Shown: positions 17,755-26,613 of the stretch, piece by piece | How positions within the stretch are numbered: the stretch's first letter is position 1 | Layout: every line of letters starts with the position of its first letter | Source of the DNA: Paractinoplanes lichenicola | GTDB taxonomy: Bacteria > Actinomycetota > Actinomycetes > Mycobacteriales > Micromonosporaceae | Assembly (NCBI RefSeq): GCF_016785085.1 | Contig: NZ_JAENHO010000017.1 | Span: 124,001-188,000, forward strand | Direction of reading: 5' to 3' | DNA: 64,000 nt | Notes under the pieces: model-generated | Databases searched by the model: none | What the model was told of the DNA's origin: nothing | What the model saw: the letters and a program-made list of their open reading frames with translations, nothing else | Translations under genes and position numbers: made by a program

Positions 17755-18645
17755 CTACTTACGGCCGTCGACCACCTCGGCGAGTTCGTGCAACCGGGGC
17801 AGGGCCCGCTTGGTCAGGTAGTCCTTGCGCAGGTCGGGCGACACGGAGAGGCTGTCCTTCCACAGCGACCGCCCGGCCATCGCGCCCGCCGCGCCGTTGG
17901 CCATCGCGGTGGCGACCTGCCCCAGGAAAGTCTCGTGGTCGACGCCGGCCGACAGCACGGCCCACGGCACTCCCTGCGCGGCGGCGGTGACGGCCGCGCA
18001 GCCCTCGGCCGACCCGGCGTACTGCAGCTTGAGCACCTTCGCGCCGCACTCCACGGCCAGCTTGGCGCCGTCCGCCACGAGCTGGGGGAACTTGGCCGCG
18101 TACTCCTCCTCGCTCTCGCCCTTGAGCTGATACGTGAGCAGCTCGACGATGAGCAGCAGCCCCTCGTCGGCACAGGCGGCGACCAGCTCGCGCATCTCCA
18201 CGGCCGCGCGGTCGTCCGGGCCCTGCCGGTCGGGCCGGATGTGCCACAGCATCTTGGCCACGTCACCCCCGAGCTCCCGTACGCGGCGGGCCGTCATGCC
18301 GGGCACGTAACGCGCGTACCGCAGGCCGTCGACGGTCTCGTAACCGGACGCGTCCATGCCCACGACGAGCGAGGTGCCCCGGGCCAGCACGCCGTCGTCG
18401 ACGACCGCGGGCAGCGCGACCTCGGGGTCGAGCAGGATCGCCGGGGCGTTGTTGCCCAGGTAGCGCAGCAGGTCGGCCTTGGCCGCGGCCAGCTCGGCCA
18501 CGCTGATCGAGTCGGGCCCGTCGGGGGCGTCCTTCATCGCGGCCTTCATGCCGTTGCGCTGGTCGGCGGCGACGATCAGCATCCGGCCGCCCGGGGTCGA
18601 GATCGCGGACATGCCACGCCGTTCGAGGGTGGTCAGCTGGTTCAC
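17755..18645 (-). CDS. LacD-like class I aldolase (tagatose-1,6-bisphosphate / ketose-phosphate aldolase)
   Basis: 296 residues, GTG 18645 overlapping the kinase stop (GTGA). MLIVAADQRNGMK near residue 22 and AKVLKLQY near 195 (Schiff-base lysine region) match the LacD/YihT family of class I aldolases; WAVLSAGVDHETF follows. It would cleave a ketose phosphate made by the coupled FGGY kinase into triose fragments. Family members act on tagatose-1,6-bisphosphate or sulfofructose-1-phosphate; the operon with a polyol-type transporter favours a plain ketose-1-phosphate or bisphosphate here, which is inference. Confidence 0.82.
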   Translation of the reverse strand: MNQLTTLERRGMSAISTPGGRMLIVAADQRNGMKAAMKDAPDGPDSISVAELAAAKADLLRYLGNNAPAILLDPEVALPAVVDDGVLARGTSLVVGMDASGYETVDGLRYARYVPGMTARRVRELGGDVAKMLWHIRPDRQGPDDRAAVEMRELVAACADEGLLLIVELLTYQLKGESEEEYAAKFPQLVADGAKLAVECGAKVLKLQYAGSAEGCAAVTAAAQGVPWAVLSAGVDHETFLGQVATAMANGAAGAMAGRSLWKDSLSVSPDLRKDYLTKRALPRLHELAEVVDGRK

Positions 18646-20060
18646 GGTGCGGTTCCAATCATCGGAGGGGTGGTGCTCAGCAGTCGGGCGGCGGCGCGGG
18701 TGGCGCCGTACGCGGTCTCTTCCTCGCGGGTGGAGGCGGTCATCGGGGGCAGGACTTGGGCGCGGGCCCGCCGGACGGAGGCCATCCCCGCCCAGCCGCC
18801 GGTCAGGGTCGAGGTCGCGGCGGCGGGCAGCTCCCGGTCCATGGCCTCGATGAGCAGGGCGATCTCGTCGTTGCTGTGCCGCAGGACGGCCCCGAAGACC
18901 TCGGCCGGGCTCACCCCGTCGGCGCGGACGGTCAGCTTGAGCACGCCGTCGTCGTTGCGGGCCCCGGCCACCTCGATCGCGTCGTCGGGCAGACCACCCT
19001 CGTACGGGATGCTCATGGCGGCCGCATCGAGCGCGTCCCGGCCGGCTCGGTCGTGGATGCCGGCGGTCTGCAGCACGCGCCGCAGCAACAGGCCGGTCTT
19101 CACGCCGGCCACGAGGACGTGCTTGCCCGGCACGACGTGGCGGACCTCGTTGATCAGATGCTCGGCCAGGCGGCAGCGGGCCTCGAAGCCGAGCGGGCCG
19201 TCGATCACCCGCAGCAGCACTTCGGCCGTGCCGAGCGAGACGTGATAGTGGTCGGGCGGCAGTCCGCCGGAGGCCTCGGCGGCGACCAGGTGGTCGTGAC
19301 CGGCGACCGTGAGGATCGCACCCATGACGTTCGCCGGCAGCCACTCGACCGGCGCGAATCCGCCCGCGCCGTCTTGAAACCCGCTCGCGGCTGGGCCGCC
19401 GGCGAGGCCGACCGGGGTGCCCGCGGCGACGAGCGGTGGCAGGAACGTCTCGTCCACGCCGAGGCAGCGCAGCATCTCGGGCCACGGACGGCCGGTGTCC
19501 TGGTCGAGCAGGCCGGTCCGGGACGTAAGTGAGTACTCACTTACCGGGTCGGCACCCAGGGCCGTGGCCACGAACTCCGGCAAGTTGAGCCAGCGGGCCC
19601 GGTCGAGGCGGACGCCCTGGTCGCGCAGGTAGGCCAGCTTGGCCACACTGACCTGGGCGCCGAGGGGCAGTCCGGTGCGGCCGGCGAAGTCCGCGCGCAG
19701 CCGCGGCGGGAAGGCAGCGGCCTGGTCCGCGCCGCGCGGGTCGAACCAGGCGTACGCGGGGGCGACCGGCGCGCCGTGGGAGTCGATCAGCATGCCGGTC
19801 TCGCCCATCCCGGCCAGGGCGACGGCCTCGATCGGCGCGTCGGTGACGGCGGCGACGCGGCCGGCCGCGGTGGTGACGAGCGTGCGGACGGCGGCCAGCA
19901 GCTCCCCGGCGTCCATCTCGGTCGTGCCCCCGGGCCCCGAGCGCCACGGCGTCGGCACCTGGGCGACGGCGACCTCGTGGCCCGTCTCGTCGGTGACGAG
20001 CATCTTCATGCCCGTGCTGCCCAGATCGATGCCCGCGACCAGGCGTGCCGGGTTCACCAC
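18642..20060 (-). CDS. FGGY-family carbohydrate kinase
   Basis: 472 residues. GTG 20060 is chosen because AGGAG lies seven bases upstream; the frame is open further but that part overlaps the operators. The N-terminal phosphate-binding motif AGIDLGSTGMKMLVTD (about 7-22) and the second ATPase half TLTGGWAGMASV near residue 420 mark the FGGY/xylulokinase family. WFDPRGADQA and GHDHLVAAEASGG are consistent with ketose kinases. It is first in the minus-strand operon kinase, aldolase, LacI, and is divergent from the kinase-HAD gene at 20178 with three operators between. Confidence 0.88.
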   Translation of the reverse strand: MVNPARLVAGIDLGSTGMKMLVTDETGHEVAVAQVPTPWRSGPGGTTEMDAGELLAAVRTLVTTAAGRVAAVTDAPIEAVALAGMGETGMLIDSHGAPVAPAYAWFDPRGADQAAAFPPRLRADFAGRTGLPLGAQVSVAKLAYLRDQGVRLDRARWLNLPEFVATALGADPVSEYSLTSRTGLLDQDTGRPWPEMLRCLGVDETFLPPLVAAGTPVGLAGGPAASGFQDGAGGFAPVEWLPANVMGAILTVAGHDHLVAAEASGGLPPDHYHVSLGTAEVLLRVIDGPLGFEARCRLAEHLINEVRHVVPGKHVLVAGVKTGLLLRRVLQTAGIHDRAGRDALDAAAMSIPYEGGLPDDAIEVAGARNDDGVLKLTVRADGVSPAEVFGAVLRHSNDEIALLIEAMDRELPAAATSTLTGGWAGMASVRRARAQVLPPMTASTREEETAYGATRAAARLLSTTPPMIGTAP

Positions 20061-20081
20061 AGGAGCTCTCCTAGCCGCGAT

Positions 20082-20180
20082 CATGTCACCGGTGTCACGA
20101 ATGGACCGACGGCCGGTGCCGGATGTTTGAGGTGAGGACATGTCACCGGTGTCTTTCTCGCTCATGTCACCGGTAACATG
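20082..20180. promoter_or_regulatory. Second operator cluster of the polyol LacI repressor (three sites)
   Basis: Sites CATGTCACCGGTGTCACG (20082-20099), CATGTCACCGGTGTCTTT (20139-20156) and CATGTCACCGGTAACATG (20163-20180) match those at 16573-16638. They fill the divergent promoter between the FGGY kinase and the kinase-HAD gene. The last includes the ATG at 20178, so repressor binding would block transcription start or entry of the plus-strand gene. Confidence 0.85.
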
Positions 20181-21437
20181 ACGCCCATGATGTGGCGCTC
20201 CTCGACGGATTGTCAACAGCCGGCCCGGACGATCGTGGCCGTCGCGGGCGTGGCCGGCAGCGGCAAGTCCACGCTCGGCCGCGCCCTGGCGGCGACGCTG
20301 GCGGCTCCCTTGCTCGACCTCGACTCGCTGACGAACCCCCTGCTCGACGCCCTGCCCCCGGCCACCCTCGGCGGTCACTGGCTCACGTCACCGCACGCCG
20401 CGGAGATCCGTACGGGTCGATACGCCGCCCTGTGCGCCACGGCCCGCGACATCGCCGGAACCGCCGGCCGACTGGTCCTGGTCGCACCCTTCACCGCCGA
20501 GCTACGCGGCGGCCCCGAATGGACCCGCCTGCGCGACGCCGTGGGCCCCGACCTGAAGGTCATCCACCTCCATGGCGCCGACGACCTGCTGACCCAGCGC
20601 CGAGCCGCCCGCACGGAGACCCGAGACCGTCACCGCGTGCCCGAACCGTACGTCCCCCCGGCCGTCCCGGTCATCGAGCTCGACGCCGAGCTGACCACCG
20701 ACCAGCAGCTGCTCCGCGCCCTGCTGACCCTCGGCCTGCGCTCCCCCGCGCCCCCGGCCGACAACCCGCTGTTCGCCCGGGACTTCGACGCCGTCCTGTT
20801 CGACCTCGACGGCACCCTCGCCGATTCGACGGCCTCGGTCCTGCGCTCGTGGCGCCGCTTCGCCACCGAGACCGGGGTCGACACTCAGCTGGTCGCCCAG
20901 AACCACGGCCGCCGGGCCCGCGCCCTCATGACCCTGCTGCTCCCGCCCGAACGCACCGCCGAAGGCCTGGCCCGCATCCTCGAAATCGAAACCGAGGACG
21001 CCACCTCGATCAAACCCACGCCGGGCGCCGGCGAGTTCTTCGCCGCCGTCCCCGAGCACCGCCGCGCCATCGTCACCTCCGGCTCGACGACCCTGGCCAC
21101 AGCCCGCCTGCGCGGCGCCGGCCTCCCCGTCCCCGCCGTCATGGTCACCGCCGACGACGTCCACACCGGCAAACCCGACCCCGAACCGTTCCTGCTGGCC
21201 GCCGAACGCCTCGGCGTCGACCCCAAGCGCTGCCTGGCCGTCGAGGACGCCCCGGCCGGCATCCGCTCGGCCCGCGCCGCCGGCTGCACCGTCCTGGCCG
21301 TCACCGGCACCTCCCCCGCCCACGAGCTCACGGAGGCCGACCTGATCGTCGACGGCCTGGACCGCCTGCGCCCAGTTCTCGACACCGACAACCGCCTGCG
21401 ACTGCAGCCCGTCGACGGCCGGATCGCCATGGAGTGA
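20178..21437 (+). CDS. Fusion: gluconokinase-like P-loop kinase + HAD phosphatase
   Basis: Up to 419 residues. Residues about 15-180 form a small P-loop kinase (Walker A GVAGSGKST) resembling gluconate/shikimate kinases. After a Pro-Ala linker (about 190-200), residues 205-405 are a HAD phosphatase of the beta-phosphoglucomutase/GS1 type: DLDGTLADST (nucleophile Asp), VTSGSTTLA, GKPDPEPFLLAAERLG and AVEDAPAGIRSARAAGC. Having both a kinase and a phosphatase in one chain is odd and suggests sugar-phosphate interconversion or overflow control. ATG 20178 lies inside the last LacI operator and has no ribosome site; ATG 20187 is an alternative. It belongs to the polyol regulon. Confidence 0.82.
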   Translation: MTPMMWRSSTDCQQPARTIVAVAGVAGSGKSTLGRALAATLAAPLLDLDSLTNPLLDALPPATLGGHWLTSPHAAEIRTGRYAALCATARDIAGTAGRLVLVAPFTAELRGGPEWTRLRDAVGPDLKVIHLHGADDLLTQRRAARTETRDRHRVPEPYVPPAVPVIELDAELTTDQQLLRALLTLGLRSPAPPADNPLFARDFDAVLFDLDGTLADSTASVLRSWRRFATETGVDTQLVAQNHGRRARALMTLLLPPERTAEGLARILEIETEDATSIKPTPGAGEFFAAVPEHRRAIVTSGSTTLATARLRGAGLPVPAVMVTADDVHTGKPDPEPFLLAAERLGVDPKRCLAVEDAPAGIRSARAAGCTVLAVTGTSPAHELTEADLIVDGLDRLRPVLDTDNRLRLQPVDGRIAME

Positions 21438-21953
21438 AATGTCGAGAGCGGATGCGTCAGTGTGCGACGGTGAGATTCGCCTGGGCCACGGCATGATCCG
21501 CAGCAGCTGCGCCCCAGCCGTCCGATACGCCTGCGGTCCAACCTGGCAGACCGAGACCGGCGGCGTTTCACGGCTGCGGCCGGATCCCTGGGGGCGTCCG
21601 ATTCCGAACCCGGAAGCTGGGCCTAAGAGCCGACACCCGGCCAAAGCTGGACCCGGTCTCGCTGCCACCCGTTACACCACGGCGAACAGGGACCTAGCAC
21701 ACCGGCGAGATCGTTTCGGGTTATCCACAATGGCTACTTGTCCACACGGCCGACGGCGAAGATCGCCGGCTTCGGGGACAATCGGAAGTGGCGGGGGACC
21801 CCCTGGGAGGGTGGGTACTGGGCGCGGCCAACACTAGGGCCGGCGAGCATCGGACGGGCGAGCACTGAGGGCCGGCGAGCATCGGACGGGCGAGCGCTGA
21901 GGATCGGCGCGCGGCCCGGAGCGGCCGGCCGGTGACCCTGGACGCGCTCGGGT
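21438..21953. other. Intergenic region without convincing gene
   Basis: 516 bases between the kinase-HAD stop and the cslZ stop (convergent). Open frames here have shadow-like composition and no ribosome site. The only structure seen is the 32-bp tandem duplication at 21839-21902. Confidence 0.6.
21839..21902. repeat. 32-bp tandem duplication
   Basis: Two adjacent 32-base units (21839-21870 and 21871-21902), beginning GCCGGCGAGCATCGG, differ at a single base (A or G at unit position 26). A degenerate third start (GATCGGCGCG) follows. It sits in the non-coding space 3' of cslZ. Confidence 0.85.
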
Positions 21954-22967
21954 TCAGCCCCGGGCCAGCCCCAAGGCGTAGTCGGCCCACCACTGGCCGG
22001 CGGCTGGGGCGCCGTTGCCGCAGGGGCCGTCGGATTCGCCGGGGCGTTTGATCCATAGGTAGGCGTCGACCAGTTTGTGGCCGGTTTGCAGGGTGGGGGT
22101 GTTGCCCAGGGCGCGGCCCGGTGGGTTGCACCAGTGGCCGTCGTAGTCGCTGGTTTTCTTGGCCGGGCCGTTGCCGTTGCGGCTCGTGTCGATGACGAAG
22201 TGGGCGCCGCCCAGGTGTTTCGACAGCTTGGTGCCGTAGGTGACGTTGGCCGCCGTGGTCTCGAAGTTGGCCACGTTGAGGGCGAAGCCGTCGGCCCGGC
22301 CCACGCCGGCCTTCTTGAGCGCGTCGCCCATCGTGGCCGTGTCGGTGATCCAGCTCGGGTTGCCGCCGTCGAGGTAGACCTTGAGCTGCGGGTTCGCCGA
22401 CAGGGTGTCGATCGCCGAGCCGAGCAGCTTGTAGCGTTCGGTGCGTTCGGCGTTGGTCAGGCAGCCCTGCACGGCCTGGGCGACCGCGTCGGGTTCGACG
22501 ACGACGATCGCGCGCTGCCCGGTGATGGCGGCGGCGATCGAGGCGACCCACGCCGTGTATTCGGCCGCGGTGGTGGCGCCGCCGCCGGAGTGGCTGCCGC
22601 AGTCGCGTTGCGGGATGCGATACAGCGTCAGCACCGGCACCTTGCCCGCGGCGGCCGCCGCCGTCACCAGCGCGCGGGCCCGTACGGTCGGGTCGGTCGC
22701 CTCGTCGGCGAACCAGGCCGCCACCGGCCGGTCCGCGATCTCCCGGATCAGCGCGGCGTCGGCCGTCCGCCCCAGCGCCTCGTACGTTTTGACCTGCTCG
22801 ACGGCCGGGCCGGCGGGATCGACGTACAAGGAAGGTGGGGCTGAGGACGGCGGAGCGGACACCGGCGTGGATGAAGGCGAATCGGACACATACCGAAGTG
22901 CCAGCCAGACGAAAAGCACCACGACCAGCACGACAGCGAGCAGGACGAAGGTGAGGCGACGAGCCAC
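21954..22967 (-). CDS. cslZ: GH6 endoglucanase of the glucan cluster
   Basis: 337 residues starting GTG 22967, which overlaps the stop of glxA (TAGTG). An N-terminal membrane segment (about residues 6-27) followed by a Ser/Pro-rich spacer anchors or exports the enzyme. GH6 signatures: TLYRIPQRDCGSHSGG, VVVEPDAV (catalytic acid Asp), IDTSRNGNG and WIKRPGESDG. In Streptomyces the endoglucanase CslZ is encoded with CslA and GlxA and processes the beta-glucan made at hyphal tips. Gene order and coupling here are the same. Confidence 0.88.
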   Translation of the reverse strand: MARRLTFVLLAVVLVVVLFVWLALRYVSDSPSSTPVSAPPSSAPPSLYVDPAGPAVEQVKTYEALGRTADAALIREIADRPVAAWFADEATDPTVRARALVTAAAAAGKVPVLTLYRIPQRDCGSHSGGGATTAAEYTAWVASIAAAITGQRAIVVVEPDAVAQAVQGCLTNAERTERYKLLGSAIDTLSANPQLKVYLDGGNPSWITDTATMGDALKKAGVGRADGFALNVANFETTAANVTYGTKLSKHLGGAHFVIDTSRNGNGPAKKTSDYDGHWCNPPGRALGNTPTLQTGHKLVDAYLWIKRPGESDGPCGNGAPAAGQWWADYALGLARG

Positions 22968-24913
22968 TACGCGACCTGCACCCACCGGGCGACCGAGGGC
23001 ACACCCTTGTCGTCGACGACGAAGAGCATGTACCAGCCGGACGGCACGAGGCCCTTCTTCGCCGGGATGCTGATGGCCAATCCGTCCTCCGTACGCTCGA
23101 GGCCGACCGCGACCGAGCGCTGGTCGACGTCGACGACGTGGGTCACGGCGCTGGGCCGCACAAGCCGCGCACGCTGCACATTTGTGCTGTCGGTGGGGAA
23201 CGTTACCGTCGAGCCGCGCTTGACCGTGGTAGGCCCACCGGTGATGACCGGCCGTTTGCCTTGGAAGAGGTACGGCGGGCTGTAGACCTCGATCCGCTTC
23301 TCGAAGCTGCCCGGGTTCTTGCCGGTCTCGTCGTAGAGCGGGTCGCTGCCGAGCGTGATGACCCGGCCGTCGGCCAGCAGGATCGCCTCGGAGTGGTAGT
23401 TGCGGCCCACGGTCGACTCGGCCGCGGTCGCGAACGAGTTCGAGGACGGCTGATAGATCTGGGAGTTGAAGAGATCGCTGCGCGGCTTACCCCCGTACGG
23501 GCCCCCGCGGTAACCGGAGGAGCCGCCGGTGGTGAAGACCGTGTCGTCGGGCAGCAGCACAGTGCTCAGGTAGCGCGCCGGCTTGGGCAGGTCGGGCCCG
23601 GGCTCGTAGATCGGGTTCGACGTGTCGAGGTCGGCGATGGCCGTGCGGGTGGTCGAGATCGGCGACTCCCCCACCTCGCCGCCGCCGAAGATCATGACCT
23701 TCTGCTCCTGGGCCGGGGCGAGCAGCACCGACGAGCTCGTCTCGGTCAGCCGGGGCTGCGCGAGCCCGGGGACCACCTCGAAGCTGTTGTCAGTCAAGTT
23801 CCACAGCCCGGGCGTACGCCCCTCGGTGTCGCTGCCGTAGCCCGAGTTGGAGCCGGAGAAGAACAGCCGGTCGTCCGCCATCAGGTGCAGCGCCGGATAG
23901 GTCGGGAAGTAGCGCTTGAGCTCGGGCGCGGCCACCCACTTCTGCTCGGCCCGCAGGTATTTCTCGTTGTCGCCGGGCAGGATGCGGCCGAACTCGTCGA
24001 GCCCGGAGACGGCCAGCACGTCGCCGTCGGGCAGCTCGGCCAGGGTCGGATACCAGCGGCTCTTGACCATGTCGCCGGTGCGGATGTACTTCTCGGCCAC
24101 CGGGTCGAACTCGTACGAGGTGTTGTCGCCGCCGTACTCCTGCTTCTCCCGCGTGATCTTGTCGGAGACGCCGTACAGGTTGTTCCGGTCCACGCCGGTC
24201 AGGCCCTGGATCTTGTACTGCGCGGGCTTGTCGACGAACGCGGCGTTGCCCGGCAGCATCGCGTCGACCCACACCTCGGCCTCGCCGGCGTGCTGCATCG
24301 GCAGGCCGTCGTGGATCATCTGGTGGGCCGCGGGCACGGTGACGTCCTCGCGGGTCTCGTAGACGAAGCCGGTCGACGACTCGAGCCGGGTGCCCTTTCC
24401 GAACGTACGGGGTCCGGCCGTGGCCGACTCGTTCTTGATCTTCATGACGCCGGCCGCGTTGGTGATGTCGCCCTCGAGCACCTCGTAGCTCTTGGTGCCG
24501 CCGGCGATCAGCAGGTTGCCGTTGGGCAGGAACGTGTGCCCGGCGCAGAAGACGTCGGTCGGCGTGGGCACCTCGGTGAACTTGTCGCCCTGGGGGTCGT
24601 ACAGGATCGTGCGGAACGTGCCCGCCTCGAAGCTCTCCCGGTTGTTGCCGCTGCCCGCGATGATCAGCACCTTGCCCGTGTTGAGCAGGGCCGCGTGGAT
24701 GGCGTTGACCTGGAAGCCGGCCGGCACGGGCAGGCGCGACCAGTGGCCGTACTGCTCCTTGTAGGACTGGCGATTGATCGAGTACGTATGCAGGGCGTCG
24801 GCGCCGAACGCGACCATGGGCCGGTTCACCACGGCGACCACCGACAGGACGGCGAGCGCGACCAGACCGGTGCCCAGGCGGCGAGCGAGCGTCGGGCGGG
24901 GGCGGGGTGTCAT
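22967..24913 (-). CDS. glxA: GlxA-type radical copper oxidase (galactose/glyoxal oxidase-like)
   Basis: 648 residues, start ATG 24913 overlapping the cslA stop (ATGA). A signal anchor at about residues 12-36 precedes a seven-bladed Kelch-type beta-propeller and a C-terminal DUF1929 domain. Expected cofactor residues are visible: cysteine in DVFCAGHTF, tyrosine in SRWYPTL, Tyr-His in GRNYHSEAI and the last His in PSAVTHVVDVDQR, matching the Tyr-Cys radical site and ligands of galactose oxidase. Length is that of Streptomyces GlxA (about 645). GlxA acts with CslA in deposition of an extracellular glucan needed for hyphal development. Confidence 0.92.
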   Translation of the reverse strand: MTPRPRPTLARRLGTGLVALAVLSVVAVVNRPMVAFGADALHTYSINRQSYKEQYGHWSRLPVPAGFQVNAIHAALLNTGKVLIIAGSGNNRESFEAGTFRTILYDPQGDKFTEVPTPTDVFCAGHTFLPNGNLLIAGGTKSYEVLEGDITNAAGVMKIKNESATAGPRTFGKGTRLESSTGFVYETREDVTVPAAHQMIHDGLPMQHAGEAEVWVDAMLPGNAAFVDKPAQYKIQGLTGVDRNNLYGVSDKITREKQEYGGDNTSYEFDPVAEKYIRTGDMVKSRWYPTLAELPDGDVLAVSGLDEFGRILPGDNEKYLRAEQKWVAAPELKRYFPTYPALHLMADDRLFFSGSNSGYGSDTEGRTPGLWNLTDNSFEVVPGLAQPRLTETSSSVLLAPAQEQKVMIFGGGEVGESPISTTRTAIADLDTSNPIYEPGPDLPKPARYLSTVLLPDDTVFTTGGSSGYRGGPYGGKPRSDLFNSQIYQPSSNSFATAAESTVGRNYHSEAILLADGRVITLGSDPLYDETGKNPGSFEKRIEVYSPPYLFQGKRPVITGGPTTVKRGSTVTFPTDSTNVQRARLVRPSAVTHVVDVDQRSVAVGLERTEDGLAISIPAKKGLVPSGWYMLFVVDDKGVPSVARWVQVA

Positions 24914-26613
24914 GCGTACGTCTCCACGGGTTCTTCGATCTTGACTTCTTCGAGCTGAGCAACGGGGGCGGCCGCGCGCCGGCGGTGAAAGAGCCAGACG
25001 GTCAGCGGGGTCAGGCAGATGACGACGTTGAGGGCCGGCCACAGCCACATGAAGCCGTCCACGTGCCCGGCGAACGGCGCGGCCACCAGCAGCGCGGCGT
25101 AGAAGGCGGCCCAGCGCAGCGCGTGCTTGAACGTGCGGACGCCGTCGGGGCTGGCCGACTCGCCCTTGGGCGTGACCACGAAGCGGGCGGGCCGGCGCAG
25201 CAGGGCCGAGAGGAAGGCGGACACGTAGACCGGGGTCGACAGCGTCGAGACGAGCATGCCGGCCAGCCCCGACGAGCCGGCCTCCTCGTGCGGGCTCACG
25301 TTGTGCCGCCGGTTCCACAGATAGAGCAGGAACTGGAAGAGCGCGGCGTCGACGTACAGCATCAGCCAGACCTGCTGCGGCACCTGCACACCCTTGGCCC
25401 CGAGCACCAGATAGCAGGTGGCGTTGATCGCGCCCAGCACCCAGGCCAGCGCGGTCAGCGGGTAGTACGACATGAGCAGGCCGTAGAACAGGGTGCGGCG
25501 CGCGCCCAGCTTCGGGATCATCCGCCCGAACTTGGCCACGGCCACCTCGTCGGTGCCGCGCGACCAGCGGTATTGCTGGCTGAAGTAGTCGGTCCAGGAG
25601 GACGGGCCCTCGCCCACGGCCAGCACGTCGGGGGTGTAGACCGAGCGCCACCCGGCGGCGTGCAGGGCCAGGCTGGTCGCCATGTCCTCGGTGATCGAGT
25701 CCTGCAGGCCGCCGATCCGGCGAAGAGCCTCGATCCGTACGGCGTTGTTGGTGCCCACGAGCATGGCCGCGCCGAACCGGTTGCCGGCCCGCTGCAGCAG
25801 CGAGTGGAACAGATACTGCTGCGACTCCGCCCAGCGGGTCACGACGTTGTCGTAGTTGCCGTAGATCTGCGGCCCGACCACGAAAGCGACCTCGGGGTCG
25901 TGGAAGTAGCCCAGCAGCCGCTCGCAGAAGTTCGGCAGCGGCACGTGGTCGGGGTCGACCGAGACGAACACGTCGTACGCGCTGCCGTGCTTGCGGATCC
26001 ACGAGTTGTAGTTGCCGTGCTTGGTCTTCTCCTTGAAGGCGCCGGCCGGGGTGTTGTCGAGCGGGTTGCCCTTGCGCGTGAAGTGCTGCACGCCGAGGCG
26101 CTCGCACATCGCCTTGACCTCGTCGTCGTCGCCCTCGTCGAGCAGCCAGACGTCGTACTTGCCCTCGTGCCGCACCTTCATGGCCGCGGCCAGCGTGCGC
26201 TCGACCATCTCGACCGGCTCCTTGCCGGGCACGATCGTGGTCAGGAAGGCGACCCGCAGGCCGGGGTCGGGCGCGAGCGGCTCGGGGTCGCGGGCCCAGA
26301 TCGTGGCCAGGCACAGCGTGACCACGTTGACGAGACGGAACACCTCGATGAGCAGGGTCGCGACGATCATGAACCAGGTCGCGGCGTGCAGGGTCGGGTG
26401 CAGCGCGCGGTCGGGCACCGTCACCGAGCTGAGCAGCCAGGTCACGAACGTGGCCTCGAACGCGAACGCGAACAGGGTGATCGCGATGTTGCCGAGCGGG
26501 CGGCGGCCGGTCAGCCGGCGCATCGCGATCGGCCCCGGCTCGTCCGGCGGAGGCACGGCGGGGCCGGCGAGGCCGCTGTAGGCGTCGTAGTCGTACCGGG
26601 GCGCGGGGATCAC
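24910..26613 (-). CDS. cslA: Cellulose synthase-like glycosyltransferase CslA
   Basis: 567 residues; GTG 26613 is chosen for the GAGGAAG ribosome site. Two membrane segments (about 40-62 and 75-100) precede the GT2 domain: LLDEGDDD (about 158), DPDHVP (about 223, the DXD-type metal site), TED (about 313) and QQYRWSRG (about 349, the QxxRW motif). Four or more C-terminal membrane segments form the export channel. With glxA and cslZ in a coupled three-gene operon it makes the beta-glucan associated with growing hyphal tips, as in Streptomyces. Confidence 0.93.
   Translation of the reverse strand: MIPAPRYDYDAYSGLAGPAVPPPDEPGPIAMRRLTGRRPLGNIAITLFAFAFEATFVTWLLSSVTVPDRALHPTLHAATWFMIVATLLIEVFRLVNVVTLCLATIWARDPEPLAPDPGLRVAFLTTIVPGKEPVEMVERTLAAAMKVRHEGKYDVWLLDEGDDDEVKAMCERLGVQHFTRKGNPLDNTPAGAFKEKTKHGNYNSWIRKHGSAYDVFVSVDPDHVPLPNFCERLLGYFHDPEVAFVVGPQIYGNYDNVVTRWAESQQYLFHSLLQRAGNRFGAAMLVGTNNAVRIEALRRIGGLQDSITEDMATSLALHAAGWRSVYTPDVLAVGEGPSSWTDYFSQQYRWSRGTDEVAVAKFGRMIPKLGARRTLFYGLLMSYYPLTALAWVLGAINATCYLVLGAKGVQVPQQVWLMLYVDAALFQFLLYLWNRRHNVSPHEEAGSSGLAGMLVSTLSTPVYVSAFLSALLRRPARFVVTPKGESASPDGVRTFKHALRWAAFYAALLVAAPFAGHVDGFMWLWPALNVVICLTPLTVWLFHRRRAAAPVAQLEEVKIEEPVETYA

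Noticed and set aside
16588..19245. Long plus-strand frame (885 codons) opposite the LacI and aldolase genes
   Set aside because: Composition is that of an antisense shadow (His/Arg/Gly/Asp-rich) and the minus-strand genes are well-recognised families.
21439..21837. 132-codon plus-strand frame after the kinase-HAD gene
   Set aside because: No ribosome site, overlaps nothing but has random-like composition with many Pro/Arg/Gly, and ends in the repeat-rich intergenic space.
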